Notes: generated by a model from the sequence alone, not told the origin. Counted from the first letter of the stretch, positions 22,597 through 37,272 are shown. The stretch: 64,000 nt of DNA from Loripinus fragilis (GCA_964019695.1 OZ026521.1:37632939-37696938), one strand, 5' to 3'. Numbers and translations are program-made.

Positions 22597-25500
22597 ATTC
22601 CCAGGCACACAGAAACAGCACTTGACAGTATAAAATGCAACAAAGTGTATTTAGAGCCAAGAATTGAAGGGTACCCCCTTATATTATCAAATTTGCCCAG
22701 GCCCAGCTGATCCGATCAGTGGTTTGCTACCTTTAAGAAAACTTTTTTGCTCCTAATTTGAGAATTTTTGAAAAAAATCACAAATTTGGAGCTTATGCAG
22801 ACATACAGTGTATAGGAAAGTTGGCTGAAATACTCTCTGACCTTTTGACAGCTGTTGTAGAATATCACCCTGTTCCGAAAAGAGCCACAGGCACAAATTC
22901 TTTACCCCGACACCAACTGTGCGATTTCCCCTCCTGTGAAAAATACTTGCGCACAAGAATCAAAATCATGCTATATCCTTAGTGGACAGCTGATGAGGTG
23001 TGCAAAGCCTGCTTTATTTACATCTGAAATTGAAACTTGAAAATCACTGTTTGTGCTTAAAGGTAGCAAACCACCATCAAACGGAGACCCCAGAGCGTGC
23101 CGGAGGGCGCACTAAGATAAATTCTGATTGCGACCAGTTTCAAGTATAAAAGCCAATTCTCTTCAATCTAAATCAAGATTAGAGATGTTTTTGTGGATTC
23201 TAGAGAAATAAAACACTGAAATTGATCTTACATAAGAGAGCCAATAGCATAGAAATCTTCTCGGACCCCACTTTTTCGACGGCAATTTTTACGACAAAAT
23301 GTACCAAATCGGATGCCCCTGCTGGACAGTGTGCTCGAGCAAGCCACTCAAATCTTGCTAAATCATGCAGAAATCTCCATGATCATGTGCAACATTTACA
23401 ACTCAATACCTGCCTCCCACCTCGTTTCTTTGATAATCAGCTTCGAGTTTGTGTATATGAAAATGAAAGTAGAATTCTGATGCATTTCCAGGCCGAGCCA
23501 CACATTCGTATTTTGGCCGGATAGCCACATTTAGTATTTTCAGTTGCAAAAAAATGCTTTTTATTGATGCTCAACCATTCCCAGGCACACAGAAACAGCA
23601 CTTGACAGTATAAAATGCAACAAAGTGTATTTAGAGCCAAGAATTGAAGGGTACCCCCTTATATTATCAAATTTGCCCAGGCCCAGCTGATCCGATCAGT
23701 GGTTTGCTACCTTTAAGAAAACTTTTTTGCTCCTAATTTGAGAATTTTTGAAAAAAATCACAAATTTGGAGCTTATGCAGACATACAGTGTATAGGAAAG
23801 TTGGCTGAAATACTCTCTGACCTTTTGACAGCTGTTGTAGAATATCACCCTGTTCCGAAAAGAGCCACAGGCACAAATTCTTTACCCCGACACCAACTGT
23901 GCGATTTCCCCTCCTGTGAAAAATACTTGCGCACAAGAATCAAAATCATGCTATATCCTTAGTGGACAGCTGATGAGGTGTGCAAAGCCTGCTTTATTTA
24001 CATCTGAAATTGAAACTTGAAAATCACTGTTTGTGCTTAAAGGTAGCAAACCACCATCAAACGGAGACCCCAGAGCGTGCCGGAGGGCGCACTAAGATAA
24101 ATTCTGATTGCGACCAGTTTCAAGTATAAAAGCCAATTCTCTTCAATCTAAATCAAGATTAGAGATGTTTTTGTGGATTCTAGAGAAATAAAACACTGAA
24201 ATTGATCTTACATAAGAGAGCCAATAGCATAGAAATCTTCTCGGACCCCACTTTTTCGACGGCAATTTTTACGACAAAATGTACCAAATCGGATGCCCCT
24301 GCTGGACAGTGTGCTCGAGCAAGCCACCCAAATCTTGCTAAATCATGCAGAAATCTCCATGATCATGTGCAACATTTACAACTCAATACCTGCCTCCCAC
24401 CTCGTTTCTTTGATAATCAGCTTCGAGTTTGTGTATATGAAAATGAAAGTAGAATTCTGATGCATTTCCAGGCCGAGCCACACATTCGTATTTTGGCCGG
24501 ATAGCCACATTTAGTATTTTCAGTTGCAAAAAAATGCTTTTTATTGATGCTCAACCATTCCCAGGCACACAGAAACAGCACTTGACAGTATAAAATGCAA
24601 CAAAGTGTATTTAGAGCCAAGAATTGAAGGGTACCCCCTTATATTATCAAATTTGCCCAGGCCCAGCTGATCCGATCAGTGGTTTGCTACCTTTAAGAAA
24701 ACTTTTTTGCTCCTAATTTGAGAATTTTTGAAAAAAATCACAAATTTGGAGCTTATGCAGACATACAGTGTATAGGAAAGTTGGCTGAAATACTCTCTGA
24801 CCTTTTGACAGCTGTTGTAGAATATCACCCTGTTCCGAAAAGAGCCACAGGCACAAATTCTTTACCCCGACACCAACTGTGCGATTTCCCCTCCTGTGAA
24901 AAATACTTGCGCACAAGAATCAAAATCATGCTATATCCTTAGTGGACAGCTGATGAGGTGTGCAAAGCCTGCTTTATTTACATCTGAAATTGAAACTTGA
25001 AAATCACTGTTTGTGCTTAAAGGTAGCAAACCACCATCAAACGGAGACCCCAGAGCGTGCCGGAGGGCGCACTAAGATAAATTCTGATTGCGACCAGTTT
25101 CAAGTATAAAAGCCAATTCTCTTCAATCTAAATCAAGATTAGAGATGTTTTTGTGGATTCTAGAGAAATAAAACACTGAAATTGATCTTACATAAGAGAG
25201 CCAATAGCATAGAAATCTTCTCGGACCCCACTTTTTCGACGGCAATTTTTACGACAAAATGTACCAAATCGGATGCCCCTGCTGGACAGTGTGCTCGAGC
25301 AAGCCACTCAAATCTTGCTAAATCATGCAGAAATCTCCATGATCATGTGCAACATTTACAACTCAATACCTGCCTCCCACCTCGTTTCTTTGATAATCAG
25401 CTTCGAGTTTGTGTATATGAAAATGAAAGTAGAATTCTGATGCATTTCCAGGCCGAGCCACACATTCGTATTTTGGCCGGATAGCCACATTTAGTATTTT

Positions 25501-28500
25501 CAGTTGCAAAAAAATGCTTTTTATTGATGCTCAACCATTCCCAGGCACACAGAAACAGCACTTGACAGTATAAAATGCAACAAAGTGTATTTAGAGCCAA
25601 GAATTGAAGGGTACCCCCTTATATTATCAAATTTGCCCAGGCCCAGCTGATCCGATCAGTGGTTTGCTACCTTTAAGAAAACTTTTTTGCTCCTAATTTG
25701 AGAATTTTTGAAAAAAATCACAAATTTGGAGCTTATGCAGACATACAGTGTATAGGAAAGTTGGCTGAAATACTCTCTGACCTTTTGACAGCTGTTGTAG
25801 AATATCACCCTGTTCCGAAAAGAGCCACAGGCACAAATTCTTTACCCCGACACCAACTGTGCGATTTCCCCTCCTGTGAAAAATACTTGCGCACAAGAAT
25901 CAAAATCATGCTATATCCTTAGTGGACAGCTGATGAGGTGTGCAAAGCCTGCTTTATTTACATCTGAAATTGAAACTTGAAAATCACTGTTTGTGCTTAA
26001 AGGTAGCAAACCACCATCAAACGGAGACCCCAGAGCGTGCCGGAGGGCGCACTAAGATAAATTCTGATTGCGACCAGTTTCAAGTATAAAAGCCAATTCT
26101 CTTCAATCTAAATCAAGATTAGAGATGTTTTTGTGGATTCTAGAGAAATAAAACACTGAAATTGATCTTACATAAGAGAGCCAATAGCATAGAAATCTTC
26201 TCGGACCCCACTTTTTCGACGGCAATTTTTACGACAAAATGTACCAAATCGGATGCCCCTGCTGGACAGTGTGCTCGAGCAAGCCACCCAAATCTTGCTA
26301 AATCATGCAGAAATCTCCATGATCATGTGCAACATTTACAACTCAATACCTGCCTCCCACCTCGTTTCTTTGATAATCAGCTTCGAGTTTGTGTATATGA
26401 AAATGAAAGTAGAATTCTGATGCATTTCCAGGCCGAGCCACACATTCGTATTTTGGCCGGATAGCCACATTTAGTATTTTCAGTTGCAAAAAAATGCTTT
26501 TTATTGATGCTCAACCATTCCCAGGCACACAGAAACAGCACTTGACAGTATAAAATGCAACAAAGTGTATTTAGAGCCAAGAATTGAAGGGTACCCCCTT
26601 ATATTATCAAATTTGCCCAGGCCCAGCTGATCCGATCAGTGGTTTGCTACCTTTAAGAAAACTTTTTTGCTCCTAATTTGAGAATTTTTGAAAAAAATCA
26701 CAAATTTGGAGCTTATGCAGACATACAGTGTATAGGAAAGTTGGCTGAAATACTCTCTGACCTTTTGACAGCTGTTGTAGAATATCACCCTGTTCCGAAA
26801 AGAGCCACAGGCACAAATTCTTTACCCCGACACCAACTGTGCGATTTCCCCTCCTGTGAAAAATACTTGCGCACAAGAATCAAAATCATGCTATATCCTT
26901 AGTGGACAGCTGATGAGGTGTGCAAAGCCTGCTTTATTTACATCTGAAATTGAAACTTGAAAATCACTGTTTGTGCTTAAAGGTAGCAAACCACCATCAA
27001 ACGGAGACCCCAGAGCGTGCCGGAGGGCGCACTAAGATAAATTCTGATTGCGACCAGTTTCAAGTATAAAAGCCAATTCTCTTCAATCTAAATCAAGATT
27101 AGAGATGTTTTTGTGGATTCTAGAGAAATAAAACACTGAAATTGATCTTACATAAGAGAGCCAATAGCATAGAAATCTTCTCGGACCCCACTTTTTCGAC
27201 GGCAATTTTTACGACAAAATGTACCAAATCGGATGCCCCTGCTGGACAGTGTGCTCGAGCAAGCCACTCAAATCTTGCTAAATCATGCAGAAATCTCCAT
27301 GATCATGTGCAACATTTACAACTCAATACCTGCCTCCCACCTCGTTTCTTTGATAATCAGCTTCGAGTTTGTGTATATGAAAATGAAAGTAGAATTCTGA
27401 TGCATTTCCAGGCCGAGCCACACATTCGTATTTTGGCCGGATAGCCACATTTAGTATTTTCAGTTGCAAAAAAATGCTTTTTATTGATGCTCAACCATTC
27501 CCAGGCACACAGAAACAGCACTTGACAGTATAAAATGCAACAAAGTGTATTTAGAGCCAAGAATTGAAGGGTACCCCCTTATATTATCAAATTTGCCCAG
27601 GCCCAGCTGATCCGATCAGTGGTTTGCTACCTTTAAGAAAACTTTTTTGCTCCTAATTTGAGAATTTTTGAAAAAAATCACAAATTTGGAGCTTATGCAG
27701 ACATACAGTGTATAGGAAAGTTGGCTGAAATACTCTCTGACCTTTTGACAGCTGTTGTAGAATATCACCCTGTTCCGAAAAGAGCCACAGGCACAAATTC
27801 TTTACCCCGACACCAACTGTGCGATTTCCCCTCCTGTGAAAAATACTTGCGCACAAGAATCAAAATCATGCTATATCCTTAGTGGACAGCTGATGAGGTG
27901 TGCAAAGCCTGCTTTATTTACATCTGAAATTGAAACTTGAAAATCACTGTTTGTGCTTAAAGGTAGCAAACCACCATCAAACGGAGACCCCAGAGCGTGC
28001 CGGAGGGCGCACTAAGATAAATTCTGATTGCGACCAGTTTCAAGTATAAAAGCCAATTCTCTTCAATCTAAATCAAGATTAGAGATGTTTTTGTGGATTC
28101 TAGAGAAATAAAACACTGAAATTGATCTTACATAAGAGAGCCAATAGCATAGAAATCTTCTCGGACCCCACTTTTTCGACGGCAATTTTTACGACAAAAT
28201 GTACCAAATCGGATGCCCCTGCTGGACAGTGTGCTCGAGCAAGCCACCCAAATCTTGCTAAATCATGCAGAAATCTCCATGATCATGTGCAACATTTACA
28301 ACTCAATACCTGCCTCCCACCTCGTTTCTTTGATAATCAGCTTCGAGTTTGTGTATATGAAAATGAAAGTAGAATTCTGATGCATTTCCAGGCCGAGCCA
28401 CACATTCGTATTTTGGCCGGATAGCCACATTTAGTATTTTCAGTTGCAAAAAAATGCTTTTTATTGATGCTCAACCATTCCCAGGCACACAGAAACAGCA

Positions 28501-29597
28501 CTTGACAGTATAAAATGCAACAAAGTGTATTTAGAGCCAAGAATTGAAGGGTACCCCCTTATATTATCAAATTTGCCCAGGCCCAGCTGATCCGATCAGT
28601 GGTTTGCTACCTTTAAGAAAACTTTTTTGCTCCTAATTTGAGAATTTTTGAAAAAAATCACAAATTTGGAGCTTATGCAGACATACAGTGTATAGGAAAG
28701 TTGGCTGAAATACTCTCTGACCTTTTGACAGCTGTTGTAGAATATCACCCTGTTCCGAAAAGAGCCACAGGCACAAATTCTTTACCCCGACACCAACTGT
28801 GCGATTTCCCCTCCTGTGAAAAATACTTGCGCACAAGAATCAAAATCATGCTATATCCTTAGTGGACAGCTGATGAGGTGTGCAAAGCCTGCTTTATTTA
28901 CATCTGAAATTGAAACTTGAAAATCACTGTTTGTGCTTAAAGGTAGCAAACCACCATCAAACGGAGACCCCAGAGCGTGCCGGAGGGCGCACTAAGATAA
29001 ATTCTGATTGCGACCAGTTTCAAGTATAAAAGCCAATTCTCTTCAATCTAAATCAAGATTAGAGATGTTTTTGTGGATTCTAGAGAAATAAAACACTGAA
29101 ATTGATCTTACATAAGAGAGCCAATAGCATAGAAATCTTCTCGGACCCCACTTTTTCGACGGCAATTTTTACGACAAAATGTACCAAATCGGATGCCCCT
29201 GCTGGACAGTGTGCTCGAGCAAGCCACTCAAATCTTGCTAAATCATGCAGAAATCTCCATGATCATGTGCAACATTTACAACTCAATACCTGCCTCCCAC
29301 CTCGTTTCTTTGATAATCAGCTTCGAGTTTGTGTATATGAAAATGAAAGTAGAATTCTGATGCATTTCCAGGCCGAGCCACACATTCGTATTTTGGCCGG
29401 ATAGCCACATTTAGTATTTTCAGTTGCAAAAAAATGCTTTTTATTGATGCTCAACCATTCCCAGGCACACAGAAACAGCACTTGACAGTATAAAATGCAA
29501 CAAAGTGTATTTAGAGCCAAGAATTGAAGGGTACCCCCTTATATTATCAAATTTGCCCAGGCCCAGCTGATCCGATCAGTGGTTTGCTACCTTTAAG

Positions 29598-29922
29598 AAA
29601 ACTTTTTTGCTCCTAATTTGAGAATTTTTGAAAAAAATCACAAATTTGGAGCTTATGCAGACATACAGTGTATAGGAAAGTTGGCTGAAATACTCTCTGA
29701 CCTTTTGACAGCTGTTGTAGAATATCACCCTGTTCCGAAAAGAGCCACAGGCACAAATTCTTTACCCCGACACCAACTGTGCGATTTCCCCTCCTGTGAA
29801 AAATACTTGCGCACAAGAATCAAAATCATGCTATATCCTTAGTGGACAGCTGATGAGGTGTGCAAAGCCTGCTTTATTTACATCTGAAATTGAAACTTGA
29901 AAATCACTGTTTGTGCTTAAAG
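29598..29922. repeat. First copy of the doubled 325-bp segment
   Basis: Corresponds to unit positions 198-522: the interior of the inverted-repeat element plus the first seven bases of the right arm. It is followed directly by a second copy instead of the rest of the right arm. Confidence 0.93.
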
Positions 29923-30247
29923 AAAACTTTTTTGCTCCTAATTTGAGAATTTTTGAAAAAAATCACAAATTTGGAGCTTATGCAGACATACAGTGTATAG
30001 GAAAGTTGGCTGAAATACTCTCTGACCTTTTGACAGCTGTTGTAGAATATCACCCTGTTCCGAAAAGAGCCACAGGCACAAATTCTTTACCCCGACACCA
30101 ACTGTGCGATTTCCCCTCCTGTGAAAAATACTTGCGCACAAGAATCAAAATCATGCTATATCCTTAGTGGACAGCTGATGAGGTGTGCAAAGCCTGCTTT
30201 ATTTACATCTGAAATTGAAACTTGAAAATCACTGTTTGTGCTTAAAG
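29923..30247. repeat. Second copy of the doubled 325-bp segment
   Basis: Again unit positions 198-522, identical to the first copy by eye, and continuing into the normal right arm. The left arm's outer part is missing before it. The new junction removes the stop that normally precedes the frame at unit position 218, extending that frame by ten codons at its 5' end; this is a by-product, not a gene. Confidence 0.93.
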
Positions 30248-30533
30248 GTAGCAAACCACCATCAAACGGAGACCCCAGAGCGTGCCGGAGGGCGCACTAA
30301 GATAAATTCTGATTGCGACCAGTTTCAAGTATAAAAGCCAATTCTCTTCAATCTAAATCAAGATTAGAGATGTTTTTGTGGATTCTAGAGAAATAAAACA
30401 CTGAAATTGATCTTACATAAGAGAGCCAATAGCATAGAAATCTTCTCGGACCCCACTTTTTCGACGGCAATTTTTACGACAAAATGTACCAAATCGGATG
30501 CCCCTGCTGGACAGTGTGCTCGAGCAAGCCACT

Positions 30534-30534
30534 A
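30534..30534. other. Unit 31 variant, position 809 C to A, on a T-type background
   Basis: CCACTAAAATC where other T-type units read CCACTCAAATC. The same change occurs in unit 36 on a C-type background. It creates an in-frame TAA in the 100-codon frame. Confidence 0.9.
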
Positions 30535-33500
30535 AAATCTTGCTAAATCATGCAGAAATCTCCATGATCATGTGCAACATTTACAACTCAATACCTGCCT
30601 CCCACCTCGTTTCTTTGATAATCAGCTTCGAGTTTGTGTATATGAAAATGAAAGTAGAATTCTGATGCATTTCCAGGCCGAGCCACACATTCGTATTTTG
30701 GCCGGATAGCCACATTTAGTATTTTCAGTTGCAAAAAAATGCTTTTTATTGATGCTCAACCATTCCCAGGCACACAGAAACAGCACTTGACAGTATAAAA
30801 TGCAACAAAGTGTATTTAGAGCCAAGAATTGAAGGGTACCCCCTTATATTATCAAATTTGCCCAGGCCCAGCTGATCCGATCAGTGGTTTGCTACCTTTA
30901 AGAAAACTTTTTTGCTCCTAATTTGAGAATTTTTGAAAAAAATCACAAATTTGGAGCTTATGCAGACATACAGTGTATAGGAAAGTTGGCTGAAATACTC
31001 TCTGACCTTTTGACAGCTGTTGTAGAATATCACCCTGTTCCGAAAAGAGCCACAGGCACAAATTCTTTACCCCGACACCAACTGTGCGATTTCCCCTCCT
31101 GTGAAAAATACTTGCGCACAAGAATCAAAATCATGCTATATCCTTAGTGGACAGCTGATGAGGTGTGCAAAGCCTGCTTTATTTACATCTGAAATTGAAA
31201 CTTGAAAATCACTGTTTGTGCTTAAAGGTAGCAAACCACCATCAAACGGAGACCCCAGAGCGTGCCGGAGGGCGCACTAAGATAAATTCTGATTGCGACC
31301 AGTTTCAAGTATAAAAGCCAATTCTCTTCAATCTAAATCAAGATTAGAGATGTTTTTGTGGATTCTAGAGAAATAAAACACTGAAATTGATCTTACATAA
31401 GAGAGCCAATAGCATAGAAATCTTCTCGGACCCCACTTTTTCGACGGCAATTTTTACGACAAAATGTACCAAATCGGATGCCCCTGCTGGACAGTGTGCT
31501 CGAGCAAGCCACCCAAATCTTGCTAAATCATGCAGAAATCTCCATGATCATGTGCAACATTTACAACTCAATACCTGCCTCCCACCTCGTTTCTTTGATA
31601 ATCAGCTTCGAGTTTGTGTATATGAAAATGAAAGTAGAATTCTGATGCATTTCCAGGCCGAGCCACACATTCGTATTTTGGCCGGATAGCCACATTTAGT
31701 ATTTTCAGTTGCAAAAAAATGCTTTTTATTGATGCTCAACCATTCCCAGGCACACAGAAACAGCACTTGACAGTATAAAATGCAACAAAGTGTATTTAGA
31801 GCCAAGAATTGAAGGGTACCCCCTTATATTATCAAATTTGCCCAGGCCCAGCTGATCCGATCAGTGGTTTGCTACCTTTAAGAAAACTTTTTTGCTCCTA
31901 ATTTGAGAATTTTTGAAAAAAATCACAAATTTGGAGCTTATGCAGACATACAGTGTATAGGAAAGTTGGCTGAAATACTCTCTGACCTTTTGACAGCTGT
32001 TGTAGAATATCACCCTGTTCCGAAAAGAGCCACAGGCACAAATTCTTTACCCCGACACCAACTGTGCGATTTCCCCTCCTGTGAAAAATACTTGCGCACA
32101 AGAATCAAAATCATGCTATATCCTTAGTGGACAGCTGATGAGGTGTGCAAAGCCTGCTTTATTTACATCTGAAATTGAAACTTGAAAATCACTGTTTGTG
32201 CTTAAAGGTAGCAAACCACCATCAAACGGAGACCCCAGAGCGTGCCGGAGGGCGCACTAAGATAAATTCTGATTGCGACCAGTTTCAAGTATAAAAGCCA
32301 ATTCTCTTCAATCTAAATCAAGATTAGAGATGTTTTTGTGGATTCTAGAGAAATAAAACACTGAAATTGATCTTACATAAGAGAGCCAATAGCATAGAAA
32401 TCTTCTCGGACCCCACTTTTTCGACGGCAATTTTTACGACAAAATGTACCAAATCGGATGCCCCTGCTGGACAGTGTGCTCGAGCAAGCCACTCAAATCT
32501 TGCTAAATCATGCAGAAATCTCCATGATCATGTGCAACATTTACAACTCAATACCTGCCTCCCACCTCGTTTCTTTGATAATCAGCTTCGAGTTTGTGTA
32601 TATGAAAATGAAAGTAGAATTCTGATGCATTTCCAGGCCGAGCCACACATTCGTATTTTGGCCGGATAGCCACATTTAGTATTTTCAGTTGCAAAAAAAT
32701 GCTTTTTATTGATGCTCAACCATTCCCAGGCACACAGAAACAGCACTTGACAGTATAAAATGCAACAAAGTGTATTTAGAGCCAAGAATTGAAGGGTACC
32801 CCCTTATATTATCAAATTTGCCCAGGCCCAGCTGATCCGATCAGTGGTTTGCTACCTTTAAGAAAACTTTTTTGCTCCTAATTTGAGAATTTTTGAAAAA
32901 AATCACAAATTTGGAGCTTATGCAGACATACAGTGTATAGGAAAGTTGGCTGAAATACTCTCTGACCTTTTGACAGCTGTTGTAGAATATCACCCTGTTC
33001 CGAAAAGAGCCACAGGCACAAATTCTTTACCCCGACACCAACTGTGCGATTTCCCCTCCTGTGAAAAATACTTGCGCACAAGAATCAAAATCATGCTATA
33101 TCCTTAGTGGACAGCTGATGAGGTGTGCAAAGCCTGCTTTATTTACATCTGAAATTGAAACTTGAAAATCACTGTTTGTGCTTAAAGGTAGCAAACCACC
33201 ATCAAACGGAGACCCCAGAGCGTGCCGGAGGGCGCACTAAGATAAATTCTGATTGCGACCAGTTTCAAGTATAAAAGCCAATTCTCTTCAATCTAAATCA
33301 AGATTAGAGATGTTTTTGTGGATTCTAGAGAAATAAAACACTGAAATTGATCTTACATAAGAGAGCCAATAGCATAGAAATCTTCTCGGACCCCACTTTT
33401 TCGACGGCAATTTTTACGACAAAATGTACCAAATCGGATGCCCCTGCTGGACAGTGTGCTCGAGCAAGCCACCCAAATCTTGCTAAATCATGCAGAAATC

Positions 33501-33847
33501 TCCATGATCATGTGCAACATTTACAACTCAATACCTGCCTCCCACCTCGTTTCTTTGATAATCAGCTTCGAGTTTGTGTATATGAAAATGAAAGTAGAAT
33601 TCTGATGCATTTCCAGGCCGAGCCACACATTCGTATTTTGGCCGGATAGCCACATTTAGTATTTTCAGTTGCAAAAAAATGCTTTTTATTGATGCTCAAC
33701 CATTCCCAGGCACACAGAAACAGCACTTGACAGTATAAAATGCAACAAAGTGTATTTAGAGCCAAGAATTGAAGGGTACCCCCTTATATTATCAAATTTG
33801 CCCAGGCCCAGCTGATCCGATCAGTGGTTTGCTACCTTTAAGAAAAC

Positions 33848-33848
33848 G
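33848..33848. other. Unit 35 private variant, position 203 T to G
   Basis: AAAACGTTTTT replaces AAAACTTTTTT, just inside the left inverted-repeat arm. Confidence 0.9.
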
Positions 33849-35433
33849 TTTTTGCTCCTAATTTGAGAATTTTTGAAAAAAATCACAAATTTGGAGCTTA
33901 TGCAGACATACAGTGTATAGGAAAGTTGGCTGAAATACTCTCTGACCTTTTGACAGCTGTTGTAGAATATCACCCTGTTCCGAAAAGAGCCACAGGCACA
34001 AATTCTTTACCCCGACACCAACTGTGCGATTTCCCCTCCTGTGAAAAATACTTGCGCACAAGAATCAAAATCATGCTATATCCTTAGTGGACAGCTGATG
34101 AGGTGTGCAAAGCCTGCTTTATTTACATCTGAAATTGAAACTTGAAAATCACTGTTTGTGCTTAAAGGTAGCAAACCACCATCAAACGGAGACCCCAGAG
34201 CGTGCCGGAGGGCGCACTAAGATAAATTCTGATTGCGACCAGTTTCAAGTATAAAAGCCAATTCTCTTCAATCTAAATCAAGATTAGAGATGTTTTTGTG
34301 GATTCTAGAGAAATAAAACACTGAAATTGATCTTACATAAGAGAGCCAATAGCATAGAAATCTTCTCGGACCCCACTTTTTCGACGGCAATTTTTACGAC
34401 AAAATGTACCAAATCGGATGCCCCTGCTGGACAGTGTGCTCGAGCAAGCCACTCAAATCTTGCTAAATCATGCAGAAATCTCCATGATCATGTGCAACAT
34501 TTACAACTCAATACCTGCCTCCCACCTCGTTTCTTTGATAATCAGCTTCGAGTTTGTGTATATGAAAATGAAAGTAGAATTCTGATGCATTTCCAGGCCG
34601 AGCCACACATTCGTATTTTGGCCGGATAGCCACATTTAGTATTTTCAGTTGCAAAAAAATGCTTTTTATTGATGCTCAACCATTCCCAGGCACACAGAAA
34701 CAGCACTTGACAGTATAAAATGCAACAAAGTGTATTTAGAGCCAAGAATTGAAGGGTACCCCCTTATATTATCAAATTTGCCCAGGCCCAGCTGATCCGA
34801 TCAGTGGTTTGCTACCTTTAAGAAAACTTTTTTGCTCCTAATTTGAGAATTTTTGAAAAAAATCACAAATTTGGAGCTTATGCAGACATACAGTGTATAG
34901 GAAAGTTGGCTGAAATACTCTCTGACCTTTTGACAGCTGTTGTAGAATATCACCCTGTTCCGAAAAGAGCCACAGGCACAAATTCTTTACCCCGACACCA
35001 ACTGTGCGATTTCCCCTCCTGTGAAAAATACTTGCGCACAAGAATCAAAATCATGCTATATCCTTAGTGGACAGCTGATGAGGTGTGCAAAGCCTGCTTT
35101 ATTTACATCTGAAATTGAAACTTGAAAATCACTGTTTGTGCTTAAAGGTAGCAAACCACCATCAAACGGAGACCCCAGAGCGTGCCGGAGGGCGCACTAA
35201 GATAAATTCTGATTGCGACCAGTTTCAAGTATAAAAGCCAATTCTCTTCAATCTAAATCAAGATTAGAGATGTTTTTGTGGATTCTAGAGAAATAAAACA
35301 CTGAAATTGATCTTACATAAGAGAGCCAATAGCATAGAAATCTTCTCGGACCCCACTTTTTCGACGGCAATTTTTACGACAAAATGTACCAAATCGGATG
35401 CCCCTGCTGGACAGTGTGCTCGAGCAAGCCACC

Positions 35434-35434
35434 A
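35434..35434. other. Unit 36 variant, position 809 C to A, on a C-type background
   Basis: CCACCAAAATC where other C-type units read CCACCCAAATC. Together with unit 31 it is the only derived base I found in more than one unit besides site 808. Confidence 0.9.
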
Positions 35435-37271
35435 AAATCTTGCTAAATCATGCAGAAATCTCCATGATCATGTGCAACATTTACAACTCAATACCTGCCT
35501 CCCACCTCGTTTCTTTGATAATCAGCTTCGAGTTTGTGTATATGAAAATGAAAGTAGAATTCTGATGCATTTCCAGGCCGAGCCACACATTCGTATTTTG
35601 GCCGGATAGCCACATTTAGTATTTTCAGTTGCAAAAAAATGCTTTTTATTGATGCTCAACCATTCCCAGGCACACAGAAACAGCACTTGACAGTATAAAA
35701 TGCAACAAAGTGTATTTAGAGCCAAGAATTGAAGGGTACCCCCTTATATTATCAAATTTGCCCAGGCCCAGCTGATCCGATCAGTGGTTTGCTACCTTTA
35801 AGAAAACTTTTTTGCTCCTAATTTGAGAATTTTTGAAAAAAATCACAAATTTGGAGCTTATGCAGACATACAGTGTATAGGAAAGTTGGCTGAAATACTC
35901 TCTGACCTTTTGACAGCTGTTGTAGAATATCACCCTGTTCCGAAAAGAGCCACAGGCACAAATTCTTTACCCCGACACCAACTGTGCGATTTCCCCTCCT
36001 GTGAAAAATACTTGCGCACAAGAATCAAAATCATGCTATATCCTTAGTGGACAGCTGATGAGGTGTGCAAAGCCTGCTTTATTTACATCTGAAATTGAAA
36101 CTTGAAAATCACTGTTTGTGCTTAAAGGTAGCAAACCACCATCAAACGGAGACCCCAGAGCGTGCCGGAGGGCGCACTAAGATAAATTCTGATTGCGACC
36201 AGTTTCAAGTATAAAAGCCAATTCTCTTCAATCTAAATCAAGATTAGAGATGTTTTTGTGGATTCTAGAGAAATAAAACACTGAAATTGATCTTACATAA
36301 GAGAGCCAATAGCATAGAAATCTTCTCGGACCCCACTTTTTCGACGGCAATTTTTACGACAAAATGTACCAAATCGGATGCCCCTGCTGGACAGTGTGCT
36401 CGAGCAAGCCACTCAAATCTTGCTAAATCATGCAGAAATCTCCATGATCATGTGCAACATTTACAACTCAATACCTGCCTCCCACCTCGTTTCTTTGATA
36501 ATCAGCTTCGAGTTTGTGTATATGAAAATGAAAGTAGAATTCTGATGCATTTCCAGGCCGAGCCACACATTCGTATTTTGGCCGGATAGCCACATTTAGT
36601 ATTTTCAGTTGCAAAAAAATGCTTTTTATTGATGCTCAACCATTCCCAGGCACACAGAAACAGCACTTGACAGTATAAAATGCAACAAAGTGTATTTAGA
36701 GCCAAGAATTGAAGGGTACCCCCTTATATTATCAAATTTGCCCAGGCCCAGCTGATCCGATCAGTGGTTTGCTACCTTTAAGAAAACTTTTTTGCTCCTA
36801 ATTTGAGAATTTTTGAAAAAAATCACAAATTTGGAGCTTATGCAGACATACAGTGTATAGGAAAGTTGGCTGAAATACTCTCTGACCTTTTGACAGCTGT
36901 TGTAGAATATCACCCTGTTCCGAAAAGAGCCACAGGCACAAATTCTTTACCCCGACACCAACTGTGCGATTTCCCCTCCTGTGAAAAATACTTGCGCACA
37001 AGAATCAAAATCATGCTATATCCTTAGTGGACAGCTGATGAGGTGTGCAAAGCCTGCTTTATTTACATCTGAAATTGAAACTTGAAAATCACTGTTTGTG
37101 CTTAAAGGTAGCAAACCACCATCAAACGGAGACCCCAGAGCGTGCCGGAGGGCGCACTAAGATAAATTCTGATTGCGACCAGTTTCAAGTATAAAAGCCA
37201 ATTCTCTTCAATCTAAATCAAGATTAGAGATGTTTTTGTGGATTCTAGAGAAATAAAACACTGAAATTGAT

Positions 37272-37272
37272 T
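37272..37272. other. Unit 38 private variant, position 687 C to T
   Basis: TTGATTTTAC replaces TTGATCTTAC. Confidence 0.9.

Larger units (their letters stand above)
29401..30705. repeat. Irregular 1,305-bp unit 31
   Basis: This unit runs through unit positions 1-522 and then jumps back to 198-980. Its length is 980+325 bp. The junction (29,920-29,922) shares AAG with both parent sites, AAG at 520-522 in the right inverted-repeat arm and AAG at 195-197 in the left arm. It is either a 325-bp tandem duplication or, equivalently by length, two whole units fused by a 655-bp deletion. The same unit carries the rare A at position 809 (30,534), which places TAA in the frame that is open in the other units. 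Confidence 0.95.
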
